Assembly (NCBI RefSeq): GCF_039542905.1
Contig: NZ_BAABIS010000001.1
Span: 6,572,001 to 6,636,000, forward strand
DNA: 64,000 bases
Reading direction: 5' to 3'
Source of the DNA: Kitasatospora terrestris
GTDB taxonomy: Bacteria > Actinomycetota > Actinomycetes > Streptomycetales > Streptomycetaceae
Under the pieces are notes generated by a model. It had not been told where the DNA came from. It searched no databases and worked only from the letters and a program-made list of their open reading frames with translations. Shown one piece after another: positions 33,210 to 40,759 of the stretch (positions are counted from its first letter, which is position 1; every line of letters starts with the position of its first letter). Position numbers and translations under genes: made by a program.

Positions 33210-34571
33210 ATGGATCGCCGAATTTTCGGGCTGGAGAACGAGTACGGCGTCACGTGCACGTTCCGGGGGCAGCGCCGGCTGTCCCCGGACGAGGTGGCCC
33301 GGTACCTCTTCCGCCGCGTGGTCTCCTGGGGCCGCAGCAGCAACGTCTTCCTGAAGAACGGCGCCCGCCTCTACCTGGACGTGGGCTCCCACCCCGAGTA
33401 CGCCACCCCCGAGTGCGACGACGTCACCGAGCTGGTCACCCACGACAAGGCCGGCGAGCGGATCCTCGAGGGCCTGCTGGTCGACGCCGAGCGGCGGCTG
33501 CACGAGGAGGGCATCGCCGGCGACGTCTACCTGTTCAAGAACAACACCGACTCGGCCGGCAACTCCTACGGCTGCCACGAGAACTACCTGGTCGCCCGGC
33601 ACGGCGAGTTCTCCCGGCTGGCCGACGTGCTGATCCCCTTCCTGGTCACCCGCCAGCTGATCTGCGGCGCCGGCAAGGTGCTGCAGACCCCGCGCGGCGC
33701 GGTCTACTGCGTCAGCCAGCGGGCCGAGCACATCTGGGAGGGCGTCAGCTCCGCCACCACCCGCTCCCGGCCGATCATCAACACCCGGGACGAGCCGCAC
33801 GCCGACGCCGAGCGCTACCGGCGCCTGCACGTCATCGTCGGCGACTCCAACATGTCGGAGACCACCACCCTGCTCAAGGTCGGCGCCACCGACCTGGTGC
33901 TCCGGCTGATCGAGGCCGGCGTGGTGATGCGCGACCTCACCCTGGAGAACCCGATCCGGGCGATCCGCGAGGTCAGCCACGACCTGACCGGCACCCACCA
34001 GGTCCGCCTCGCCAACGGCCGGGAGGCCAGCGCCCTCGACATCCAGGAGGAGTACTACTCCAAGGCCCTGGAGTTCGCCGAGCGCAAGGGCATCAACACC
34101 GGCACCATCGCCCGCGTCCTCGACCTGTGGGGCCGCACCCTGGAGGCGGTCCGCACCGAGGACCTGGCCCGGGTCGGCGACGAGATCGACTGGATCATGA
34201 AGTACCGGCTGATCGAGCGGTACCGCGACAAGCACCAGATGACCATGTCCAACCCGCGGGTCGCCCAGATCGACCTCGCGTACCACGACATCCACCGCCG
34301 CCGCGGCCTGTTCTACCTGCTCCAGAACAAGGGCCAGGCCCAGCGGGTCTCCACCGACCTGAAGACCTTCCAGGCCAAGTCGGTGCCCCCGCAGACCACC
34401 CGGGCCAGGCTGCGCGGCGACTTCATCCGCCGGGCGCAGGAGCAGCGCCGCGACTTCACCGTCGACTGGGTGCACCTCAAGCTCAACGACCAGGCGCAGC
34501 GCACCGTGCTGTGCAAGGACCCGTTCCGCTCGGTGGACGAGCGGGTGGAGAAGCTGATCGCGGGTATGTAG
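33210..34571 (+). CDS. pafA: Pup-protein ligase PafA
   Basis: A 453-residue ATP-dependent ligase that couples Pup's C-terminal Glu to substrate lysines via a gamma-glutamyl phosphate. GLENEYG with Glu9 starts the active site. Asp57 in ARLYLDVGSHPE is the essential catalytic Asp position, and INTRDEPHADAERYRRLHVIVGDSNMSETTT is the family's nucleotide/metal-site stretch. It is a paralogue of Dop but lacks the Dop loop. ATG 33210 follows AGGGAAGAGG. Here it follows prcA directly, giving the order arc-dop-pup-prcB-prcA-pafA. Confidence 0.96.
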   Translation: MDRRIFGLENEYGVTCTFRGQRRLSPDEVARYLFRRVVSWGRSSNVFLKNGARLYLDVGSHPEYATPECDDVTELVTHDKAGERILEGLLVDAERRLHEEGIAGDVYLFKNNTDSAGNSYGCHENYLVARHGEFSRLADVLIPFLVTRQLICGAGKVLQTPRGAVYCVSQRAEHIWEGVSSATTRSRPIINTRDEPHADAERYRRLHVIVGDSNMSETTTLLKVGATDLVLRLIEAGVVMRDLTLENPIRAIREVSHDLTGTHQVRLANGREASALDIQEEYYSKALEFAERKGINTGTIARVLDLWGRTLEAVRTEDLARVGDEIDWIMKYRLIERYRDKHQMTMSNPRVAQIDLAYHDIHRRRGLFYLLQNKGQAQRVSTDLKTFQAKSVPPQTTRARLRGDFIRRAQEQRRDFTVDWVHLKLNDQAQRTVLCKDPFRSVDERVEKLIAGM

Positions 34572-34628
34572 TCGCGCGACGGTGGTGCCTCCGGCGAGGG
34601 GGACGGCCCGGGCCATACGCTGACGACC

Positions 34629-35612
34629 ATGCGTCGAATCGCCGGCCTGCTGGTCGTCCCCCTTGCCGTGCTGCTTGCCGCGTGCAGCAGCGGATCCAGT
34701 AACTCCTCCGGGGCCAGCCCGTCGGGCACGCCGACCGCCGCCGAGGTGCCGAGCCCGGTGGCCTCGGCCTCGCCGATGCCGACGGTCACCGGGAACTTCG
34801 GGACCAAGGCGACGATCAACCTGCCCGAGGGGCAGCCCAGCGGCCAGTTCGTGGTCAGCACGGTCAGCGAGGGCGAGGGCGCCACGGTCGCCAAGGGCGA
34901 CTGGGTCACCGTCAACTACACCGCCAAGGACTGGACCACCGGCAAGGACCTGGCCAGCTCCTACGACTCCGGCGGCAAGCCGCAGCTGTACCAGGCCGGG
35001 AACGGCCAGCTGGTGCCCGCCTTCGACCAGAGCGTGCTCGGCAAGAAGGTCGGCAGCCGGCTGCTGGTGGTGGCCCCGCCGGCCGCCGGCTTCGGCAGCC
35101 AGGGCTCCAGCGCGCTCAACGTCGGCAAGGACGACACCGTGGTCTTCGTGCTGGACCTGATGCAGTCGGTCCCGCAGGACTCCACCCTCTCCGGCACGAT
35201 GACCGAGCCGCCGCCCACCGCCCCGCAGGTGAAGGACAACGGGAAGGCCGCGCCCACCATCACGATCCCGGCCGGCCAGGCCCCGCCCACCGAACTGCAG
35301 ACGTACGTGCTGATCAAGGGCGACGGCAAGGAGGTGAAGGCCGGCCAGCAACTGGTGGTCCAGTACACCGGCGTCACCTGGGCGGACGGCAAGCAGTTCG
35401 ACTCGTCCTGGAACCACGGCGGCGCGCAGGCGCTGCAGGTCGGCACCGGGAGCCTGATCAAGGGCTGGGACCAGGGGCTGGTCGGCCAGACCGTGGGCAG
35501 CCGGGTCGAGCTGGTCGTCCCGCCGTCGCTCGGCTACGGGGACCAGGCCAGCGGGTCGATCCCGGCCAACTCCACCCTGGTCTTCGTGATCGACATCCTG
35601 GAAGCGGTGTAG
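34629..35612 (+). CDS. FKBP-type peptidyl-prolyl isomerase lipoprotein, two FKBP domains
   Basis: A 327-residue exported lipoprotein. The signal peptide ends in LLAAC, so Cys19 is lipidated, and a Ser-rich linker runs to about residue 50. Two FKBP domains follow. The second (about 225-327) is canonical (VQYTGVTWADGKQFDSSW, LIKGWDQGLVGQTVGSRVEL, PPSLGYG, IPANSTLVFVIDIL). The first (about 75-180) lacks the central GWD Trp, reading PAFDQSVLG, so it is probably a non-catalytic folding or binding domain. Prolyl isomerases of this kind help fold secreted proteins outside the membrane. It lies 57 nt after pafA. Confidence 0.92.
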   Translation: MRRIAGLLVVPLAVLLAACSSGSSNSSGASPSGTPTAAEVPSPVASASPMPTVTGNFGTKATINLPEGQPSGQFVVSTVSEGEGATVAKGDWVTVNYTAKDWTTGKDLASSYDSGGKPQLYQAGNGQLVPAFDQSVLGKKVGSRLLVVAPPAAGFGSQGSSALNVGKDDTVVFVLDLMQSVPQDSTLSGTMTEPPPTAPQVKDNGKAAPTITIPAGQAPPTELQTYVLIKGDGKEVKAGQQLVVQYTGVTWADGKQFDSSWNHGGAQALQVGTGSLIKGWDQGLVGQTVGSRVELVVPPSLGYGDQASGSIPANSTLVFVIDILEAV

Positions 35613-35693
35613 GTCCTCTCAGACCGACCTGACATACTTGCGCACCGCCGCACCCGCGTGCAGGTCCCGTCGGGCGAGATGAATTGGGGAGTC

Positions 35694-36965
35694 ATGTCTG
35701 AGAAACCGTCGAGCCCGGGCGAGGCCGACCTCACGGGCGGCCTCCGGGCCGGGGACGGCGAGTCGATCGTCGTCCCGCAGTCCCTGGTGACGCCGCAGGC
35801 CGGCTGGGGCCAGGTCCCGTCGCAGGGCCAGGCGTCCGCCGAGCAGAAGGACGCGCCGCCGCAGGTGTTCGCGTCGACCCAGCGCCGCCAGGAGATCTCC
35901 GAGGCCGGCTACGACGAGAACCCGCCCGGGGTGGGCCGCCTCGGGGTGATCCTCGGCACCGTGCTGGCCGTGCTGCTGGTCGGCTCCGGCGTCACGCTGT
36001 ACCTGGTCAACAAGGACGACGGGAAGCCCGCCGCCAAGCCGGCCGCCGCGCCGAGCTCGCAGGCCCCCACCGAGGAGGCCGTCCCGCCGATCAAGGACAA
36101 CGCCAAGGTGCTGCCCACGGTCACCGGCGACTTCGGGACCAAGGCGACCATCACCGTGCCCAAGGAGGCCGCCGGCGGCGACTTCGTGGTCAAGGAGCTG
36201 ACCGCGGGCAACGGCACCAAGGTCGAGAAGGGCACCTGGGTCACCGCCGACTTCACGGCGCTGAACTGGAACACCGGCAAGGAGATCGAGGGCTCGTACG
36301 GCGACGGCGGCAAGCCGCAGCTGTTCCAGGCCGACTCCGGCAAGCTGATCGCCGCCCTCGACAAGGTGGTGACCGGCCACAAGGCGGGCAGCCGCCTGCT
36401 GGTGGTGGCTCCGCCGGCCGCCGCGTTCGGCCCGCAGGGCAGCCAGGAGATGGGCGTCGGCCCGAAGGACACCCTGGTGTTCGTCCTGGACGTCCGCAAC
36501 GCCAACGCGCCCGGCGCGGTGCTCAGCGGAGACATGACGGCCCCGCCGGCCGACATGCCGAAGGTCAAGGACAACGGCACCAAGCCGGCCGACATCACCC
36601 CGGTCCCCGGCACCCCCGCGGTGACCGAGCTCAAGTCCCACGTGCTGATCCAGGGCAAGGGCCGCAAGATCGGCTCCGGCGAGAAGGTGCTGGTGCAGTA
36701 CACCGGCGCGCTCTACGCGGACGGCAAGAAGTTCGACTCCTCGCTCGACCGCGGCCAGGCGTTCAGCTTCGTCACCGGTGGCGGCGGCGTCATCGAGGGT
36801 TGGGACAAGGGCGTCACGGGGCAGACCGTGGGCAGCCGGATCGAGCTGGTCATCCCCGCCTCGCTCGCCTACAAGGACCAGGCGACCGGTGGCATCCCGG
36901 CCAACTCGACGCTGGTGTTCGTGATCGACATCCTGGATGCGGGCGTCGGCGCCGCCGACCAATAG
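35694..36965 (+). CDS. Membrane-anchored FKBP-type peptidyl-prolyl isomerase, two FKBP domains
   Basis: A 423-residue paralogue of the preceding gene. A cytosolic N-terminal tail of ~80 residues is followed by one membrane helix (LGVILGTVLAVLLVGSGVTLYLV, about residues 83-105), placing two FKBP domains outside. The first domain reads AALDKVVTG where the catalytic Trp would be, and is degenerate. The second keeps VQYTGALYADGKKFDSS, VIEGWDKGVTGQTVGSR and IPANSTLVFVIDIL. ATG 35694 is used; ATG 35679 in the same frame is about as likely. A third FKBP gene follows 46 nt downstream. Confidence 0.9.
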   Translation: MSEKPSSPGEADLTGGLRAGDGESIVVPQSLVTPQAGWGQVPSQGQASAEQKDAPPQVFASTQRRQEISEAGYDENPPGVGRLGVILGTVLAVLLVGSGVTLYLVNKDDGKPAAKPAAAPSSQAPTEEAVPPIKDNAKVLPTVTGDFGTKATITVPKEAAGGDFVVKELTAGNGTKVEKGTWVTADFTALNWNTGKEIEGSYGDGGKPQLFQADSGKLIAALDKVVTGHKAGSRLLVVAPPAAAFGPQGSQEMGVGPKDTLVFVLDVRNANAPGAVLSGDMTAPPADMPKVKDNGTKPADITPVPGTPAVTELKSHVLIQGKGRKIGSGEKVLVQYTGALYADGKKFDSSLDRGQAFSFVTGGGGVIEGWDKGVTGQTVGSRIELVIPASLAYKDQATGGIPANSTLVFVIDILDAGVGAADQ

Positions 36966-37011
36966 GATCGGTTCCGTCACGTTTGCATCACCGAACGAGA
37001 AGAGTTTCATC

Positions 37012-37383
37012 GTGAGCCTTACCAAGCCGGAGATCGACTTCCCGGGCGGCGACGCCCCGGCGGAGCTGCAGATCCGCGACATCGTGGTCGGCGACGGTGC
37101 CGAGGCCAAGGCCGGTGCCACGGTCGAGGTCCACTACGTGGGTGTCACCTTCGCGTCCGGGGAGGAGTTCGACGCCTCCTGGAACCGCGGTCAGACCTTC
37201 CGCTTCCCGCTGGGCGGCGGCCGGGTCATCAAGGGCTGGGACCAGGGCGTCGAGGGCATGCGGGTCGGCGGTCGGCGCGAGCTGATCATTCCGCCGCACC
37301 TGGCCTACGGCAACCAGTCGCCGAGCCCGCTCATCCCGGCCGGCTCCACGCTGATCTTCGTCGTGGACCTGCTGGGCGTCTGA
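37012..37383 (+). CDS. FKBP-type peptidyl-prolyl cis-trans isomerase, cytosolic single domain
   Basis: A 123-residue stand-alone FKBP without signal or anchor. The complete active-site set is visible: VHYVGVTFASGEEFDASW, FRFPLGGGRVIKGWDQGVEGM, RELIIPPHLAYG and IPAGSTLIFVVDLL. It accelerates proline isomerisation in the cytosol. GTG 37012 is chosen from an AGAAGAG about 8 nt upstream; the longer frame overlaps the previous gene. It is the last of three FKBP genes between pafA and pafB and ends in a strong terminator. Confidence 0.93.
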   Translation: MSLTKPEIDFPGGDAPAELQIRDIVVGDGAEAKAGATVEVHYVGVTFASGEEFDASWNRGQTFRFPLGGGRVIKGWDQGVEGMRVGGRRELIIPPHLAYGNQSPSPLIPAGSTLIFVVDLLGV

Positions 37384-37394
37384 GCCCGCCCCGT

Positions 37395-37438
37395 CCGAGC
37401 CCCCCGGTGCCCCTCGGCGCCGGGGGGCTCGGCTTTTA
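37395..37438 (+). terminator. Rho-independent-like terminator after the FKBP genes
   Basis: A 17-bp stem (37395-37411 with 37416-37432, one G-U pair, loop CCTC) is followed by CTTTT. It is the most classical terminator in the window and separates the FKBP genes from pafB. Confidence 0.92.
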
Positions 37439-37498
37439 CTCCGAGTGCCGGTACCGGTACGGTCGGCGGGTCACCAAGATTCCCAGGAAGGGACCGCG

Positions 37499-38470
37499 AT
37501 GGCGATCGGCAAGGCCGAGCGGCTGATGAACCTCGCCCTGTGCCTGATGAACACCCGTCGGCCGCTCTCCAAGAAGGAGCTGCGCGAGTCGATCGAGGCG
37601 TACCGCGAGGCCTGGCAGCAGGGCAGCGAGGACGCCTTCAACCGGATGTTCGAACGGGACAAGGACGACCTGCGCGAACTCGGACTGGTCATCGACGTCG
37701 ACGAGAACGCCCTGGACGGCGAGATCGGCTACCTGGCTCGCCGCGACCGCAACCGGCTGCCCGAGATCGCGCTGGACGCCGAGGAGGCCGCCGCGCTCAC
37801 GCTGGCCGCCCGGGTCTGGCAGCAGGCCAAGATGTCCGGCGCCGCCAGCGGCGCCCTGCAGAAGCTGCGCGCCGCCGGCGTCCCGTTCACCGAGGAGCAG
37901 GGCCACACCGCCCTGGAGCCGCGCATCCCGGCCCGCGAGGCCGCCTTCGAGCCGCTGCTCACCGCCGCCCGCGAGCGCCGCCCGGTCACCTTCGACTACC
38001 GCAAGGCCGGCGCGGCCACTCCCGAGCTGCGCTCGGTCGAGCCCTGGGCGCTGGAGTGCTGGCGCGGCCACTGGTACCTGGCCGGCTGGGACCGCGACCG
38101 GGCCGACGCCCGGGTCTTCCGGCTCTCCCGGATCACCGGCAAGGTCCGCTCCCGGGCCGGCACCTTCACCGGCACCGTCCCCGAGCACGTGGACGTCCGC
38201 GCCTACGTCGCCCGCTTCGCCGGAGAGGGCGCGACCGGCACCGCGACCGTCCGGCTGCGCCGCGGCGCCGCCTTCCCGCTCTCCACCCGCGCGCTGAGCT
38301 CGACCGCCGTCGACGAGCAGTGGGACGAGCTGGAGATCCCGTACGGCAACGGCCTGGGCGCCGACCTGGCCGAGTTCGGACCCGACGTGATCGTGATCGG
38401 CCCCGACGACCTGCGGGCCGACGTGATCGACCGGCTGCGCGCCGTCGCCGGCGTTTCCCAGGGGGAGTGA
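37499..38470 (+). CDS. pafB: WYL-domain transcriptional regulator PafB
   Basis: A 323-residue regulator with an N-terminal winged helix-turn-helix (about 1-75, RRPLSKKELRESIEAY) and a C-terminal WYL domain (about 145-215, with RPVTFDYRKAG and LECWRGHWYLAGWDRDR). PafB and PafC act as a heterodimer; in mycobacteria PafBC is the activator of the LexA-independent DNA-damage response, which probably carries over here. ATG 37499 follows CAGGAAGGG. It is 7 nt upstream of pafC. Confidence 0.93.
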   Translation: MAIGKAERLMNLALCLMNTRRPLSKKELRESIEAYREAWQQGSEDAFNRMFERDKDDLRELGLVIDVDENALDGEIGYLARRDRNRLPEIALDAEEAAALTLAARVWQQAKMSGAASGALQKLRAAGVPFTEEQGHTALEPRIPAREAAFEPLLTAARERRPVTFDYRKAGAATPELRSVEPWALECWRGHWYLAGWDRDRADARVFRLSRITGKVRSRAGTFTGTVPEHVDVRAYVARFAGEGATGTATVRLRRGAAFPLSTRALSSTAVDEQWDELEIPYGNGLGADLAEFGPDVIVIGPDDLRADVIDRLRAVAGVSQGE

Positions 38471-38477
38471 CCCACCG

Positions 38478-39440
38478 ATGAGCAATGCGATCGACCAGAC
38501 CCGGCGGATGCTCTCGCTGGTCACCTACCTGCGCGAGCGGCCCGGCGCCGAGGTGGCCGAGGTGGCCCGCGCCTTCGGCATCACCGAGCGCGAGCTGATC
38601 GGCGACCTCAACGTGCTGCCGATGTGCGGCACCAGCTTCCGCGGCGGCGACCTGCTCGACATCGACACCGACGGCGAGCGGATCTGGTGGCACAACGTCG
38701 ACGACGTGGCCCAGCCGCTGCGCCTCGCCGCCGACGAGGCCACCGCCCTGTTGGTGGCGGCCCGCGCCGTGGCCGGCCTGCCCGGCCTGCGCGAGCGCGA
38801 CCGGCAGGCGCTCACCCGCGCCGTCGCCAAGATCGAGGACGCCGCGGGGGAGAGCGCCGAGTCCTCCGCCCGGGTCGGCGTCACCTTCGAGGCCGAGGGC
38901 CAGGTCTTCGCCGACATCGACCGCGCGCTCAGCGAGGGCCGGCTGCTCTGGCTGCGCTACTGGTCGCACGGGCGCGGCGGCATGACCGAGCGCCTGGTCG
39001 ACCCGATCCGGCTGGTCACCGAGGGCCACACCTACCTCGAGGGCTGGTGCCGCACCTCCGAGGACCGGCGGACCTTCCGGCTCGACCGGGTCGCCGAGAT
39101 CAAGGTGCTCGACGAGCCCGCCAACCCGCCGCGGCTGCAGCCCCGCGACCTGTCCGCCGGCCTGGTCAACCCGTCCGCCGACGACCCCGAGGTGGTCGTC
39201 GAGGTCGGTCCGGGCGGCCGCTGGGTCGCCGAGTACTACACCCACGACAAGGCCGAGGAGCTGCCCGACGGCGGCCTCCGGATCACCCTGCGCAGCGCCG
39301 ACCCGTCGGGGCTGCGGCCGCTCGCCCTGCGGCTCGGCCGCGACGGCCGGATCGTCTCCCCGGCGCTGCTCGCCGAGCAGGCCCGCGCCGCCGCGCGCGC
39401 CGCGCTGGAGCACTACCGGGACGGGGCCGCGACCGCGTGA
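38478..39440 (+). CDS. pafC: WYL-domain transcriptional regulator PafC
   Basis: A 320-residue partner of PafB. The N-terminal winged helix (MLSLVTYLRERPGAEVAEVARAFGI) binds DNA, and the WYL region lies around residues 150-215 (RLLWLRYWSHGRGG, HTYLEGWCRTSEDRRTFRLDR). Both proteins together form the DNA-damage regulator. ATG 38478 starts 7 nt after the pafB stop. Its stop overlaps the GTG of the next small zinc-ribbon gene (GTGA), so that gene is in the same operon. Confidence 0.93.
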   Translation: MSNAIDQTRRMLSLVTYLRERPGAEVAEVARAFGITERELIGDLNVLPMCGTSFRGGDLLDIDTDGERIWWHNVDDVAQPLRLAADEATALLVAARAVAGLPGLRERDRQALTRAVAKIEDAAGESAESSARVGVTFEAEGQVFADIDRALSEGRLLWLRYWSHGRGGMTERLVDPIRLVTEGHTYLEGWCRTSEDRRTFRLDRVAEIKVLDEPANPPRLQPRDLSAGLVNPSADDPEVVVEVGPGGRWVAEYYTHDKAEELPDGGLRITLRSADPSGLRPLALRLGRDGRIVSPALLAEQARAAARAALEHYRDGAATA

Positions 39441-39667
39441 CGGAGGGCCTCAGATTCCAGGTGTACTGCTCGCAGTGCCGGGTCAAGGTGGAGCTCCCGG
39501 TGGAGGCGTTCCGGCTGGCGCTCGGCGCCACCAAGGAGCGCACCTTCTACAGCTTCACCTGCCCGGAGTGCGGGGCGGCCGTGCGCAAGCCGGCCGGGGA
39601 GAAGATCGTGACGGCGCTGACCGACGCGGGCGTGCGCACCATGCGGCTGCTGCCGGTGGACGGATAG
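39437..39667 (+). CDS. Small zinc-ribbon protein
   Basis: A 76-residue protein with two Cys pairs, YCSQC near residue 11 and TCPEC near residue 42, forming a probable zinc ribbon. The start GTG 39437 overlaps the pafC stop as GTGA, so expression is coupled to pafBC. Small proteins of this kind often bind nucleic acids or protein partners, but no family function is known to me. It could be an accessory to the pafBC regulon or a passenger. Confidence 0.8.
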   Translation: MTEGLRFQVYCSQCRVKVELPVEAFRLALGATKERTFYSFTCPECGAAVRKPAGEKIVTALTDAGVRTMRLLPVDG

Positions 39668-39680
39668 GGTCGTGGGCACC

Positions 39681-39842
39681 ATGACGTGGATCCTGACCGC
39701 CGCCGTCCTGCTCGCCACCGCCGGCCTGCTGGTGCTGGGCGTCCTCGCCTGCCGCCTGTGGCTGGACGTCCGCACGCTCGCCCGCGAGGTCGACACCGCC
39801 TCCCGCGCCCTCGCGGCGGCCGGCCGTGACCTGATGGGCTAA
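39681..39842 (+). CDS. Small single-span membrane protein (53 aa)
   Basis: A 53-residue protein beginning MTWILTAAVLLATAGLLVLGVLAC: one membrane helix (residues 4-25) followed by a short amphipathic, heptad-like cytosolic tail (RLWLDVRTLAREVDTASRAL). ATG 39681 lies 13 nt after the zinc-ribbon stop; GTG 39672 is a possible alternative. Hydrophobicity and codon bias support a real gene. The tail resembles DUF948-type or YtxH-like small proteins, but it is too short to assign. Confidence 0.65.
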   Translation: MTWILTAAVLLATAGLLVLGVLACRLWLDVRTLAREVDTASRALAAAGRDLMG

Positions 39843-39941
39843 CGACGCCTCGCCCGGGTGGCCGTACCCGGCCGGTCCGACCAGGCTGATGGGGTGCCCC
39901 GCGCCGATCCGGCCGGGGCGGACCCCACCCTGGGAGCGGTC

Positions 39942-40403
39942 GTGAGCAGTGCAGCCAACGAGCCCGGCGGAACGGACGAGCCGGGCCCCATCGACTACCT
40001 GATCGTGGAATTCCCCGGGAGCCGGCTGACCGGTGAGGGCATGCCGATCCTGGTCGACCTGGTCGAGCGCGGCATCATCCGCATCCTCGACCTGTCCTTC
40101 GTCCGCAAGGAGGAGGACGGCTCGCTGATCGGCATGGAGCTGGCCGACATCGACGGTGACGGCAAGCTCGACCTGACCGTCTTCGAGGGCGCCTCCTCCG
40201 GCCTGCTGGACGAGGACGACCTCTCCAACGCGGGCGGCCTGCTCTCCCCGGGCGACTCGGCCGCCATCCTCGTCTACGAGAACCTCTGGGCCGCCCCGTT
40301 CGCGGCCGCGATGCGCCGCAGCGGCGCCCGCCTGATCGCCGGCGGCCGGATCCCCGTCCAGGACGTCGTCGACGCGCTGGACGCCCTGGAGTCCGAGGCC
40401 TGA
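39942..40403 (+). CDS. DUF6325-like protein
   Basis: A 153-residue protein. GPIDYLIVEFPGSRLTGEGMPILVDLVERGIIRILDLSFVRK and the C-terminal ILVYENLWAAPFAAAMRRSGARLIAGGRIP fit the actinobacterial family formerly grouped with DUF1269 and now DUF6325, of unknown function. GTG 39942 is chosen for GGGAG 5 nt upstream; the upstream frame is not conserved-looking. It is followed after 32 nt by a SHOCT-domain gene, a pairing I have seen often enough to suggest a shared role, perhaps at the membrane or in stress. Confidence 0.8.
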   Translation: MSSAANEPGGTDEPGPIDYLIVEFPGSRLTGEGMPILVDLVERGIIRILDLSFVRKEEDGSLIGMELADIDGDGKLDLTVFEGASSGLLDEDDLSNAGGLLSPGDSAAILVYENLWAAPFAAAMRRSGARLIAGGRIPVQDVVDALDALESEA

Positions 40404-40435
40404 GCCGCCGCACCCCCGACCGAGGAAGGAACGTC

Positions 40436-40744
40436 ATGGGACTGCTTCGAGGAGTCGCCCGCACCGCCGTCGTCGCGGGCACGGCGACAGCCGTCTCCAA
40501 CCGCGTCTCGCGCCGCCAGGCCGGCCGCTGGGCCGACCAGGAGGCCGCCCAGCAGCAGCAGTACGCGCAGCAGCAACAGCAGTACGCGCCGCCCCCGCCG
40601 CCGCCCCCCGCGGCGCCGCCGACCCAGGCCGCCACGATGGACCAGAAGCTCGACCAGCTGAAGGACCTGGCTGCCCTCCGGGACCAGGGCGTGCTCACCG
40701 AGCAGGAGTTCGAGGCGCAGAAGTCCCGCATCCTGGGCGGCTGA
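40436..40744 (+). CDS. SHOCT-domain small protein
   Basis: A 102-residue protein. The N-terminus (VARTAVVAGTATAVSNRVSRRQ) is followed by a Gln/Tyr/Pro-rich low-complexity stretch (about 38-65). A C-terminal SHOCT domain (MDQKLDQLKDLAALRDQGVLTEQEFEAQKSRILG) is a short oligomerisation motif found in membrane-associated proteins. ATG 40436 follows GAGGAAGGA. It is paired with the DUF6325-like gene upstream. Confidence 0.88.
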   Translation: MGLLRGVARTAVVAGTATAVSNRVSRRQAGRWADQEAAQQQQYAQQQQQYAPPPPPPPAAPPTQAATMDQKLDQLKDLAALRDQGVLTEQEFEAQKSRILGG

Positions 40745-40759
40745 GAGCGGAGCGACCCC

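Noticed and set aside
31083..35417. 1444-aa minus-strand frame across the pup-proteasome genes
   Set aside because: Antisense to six well-supported genes; no recognisable domain.
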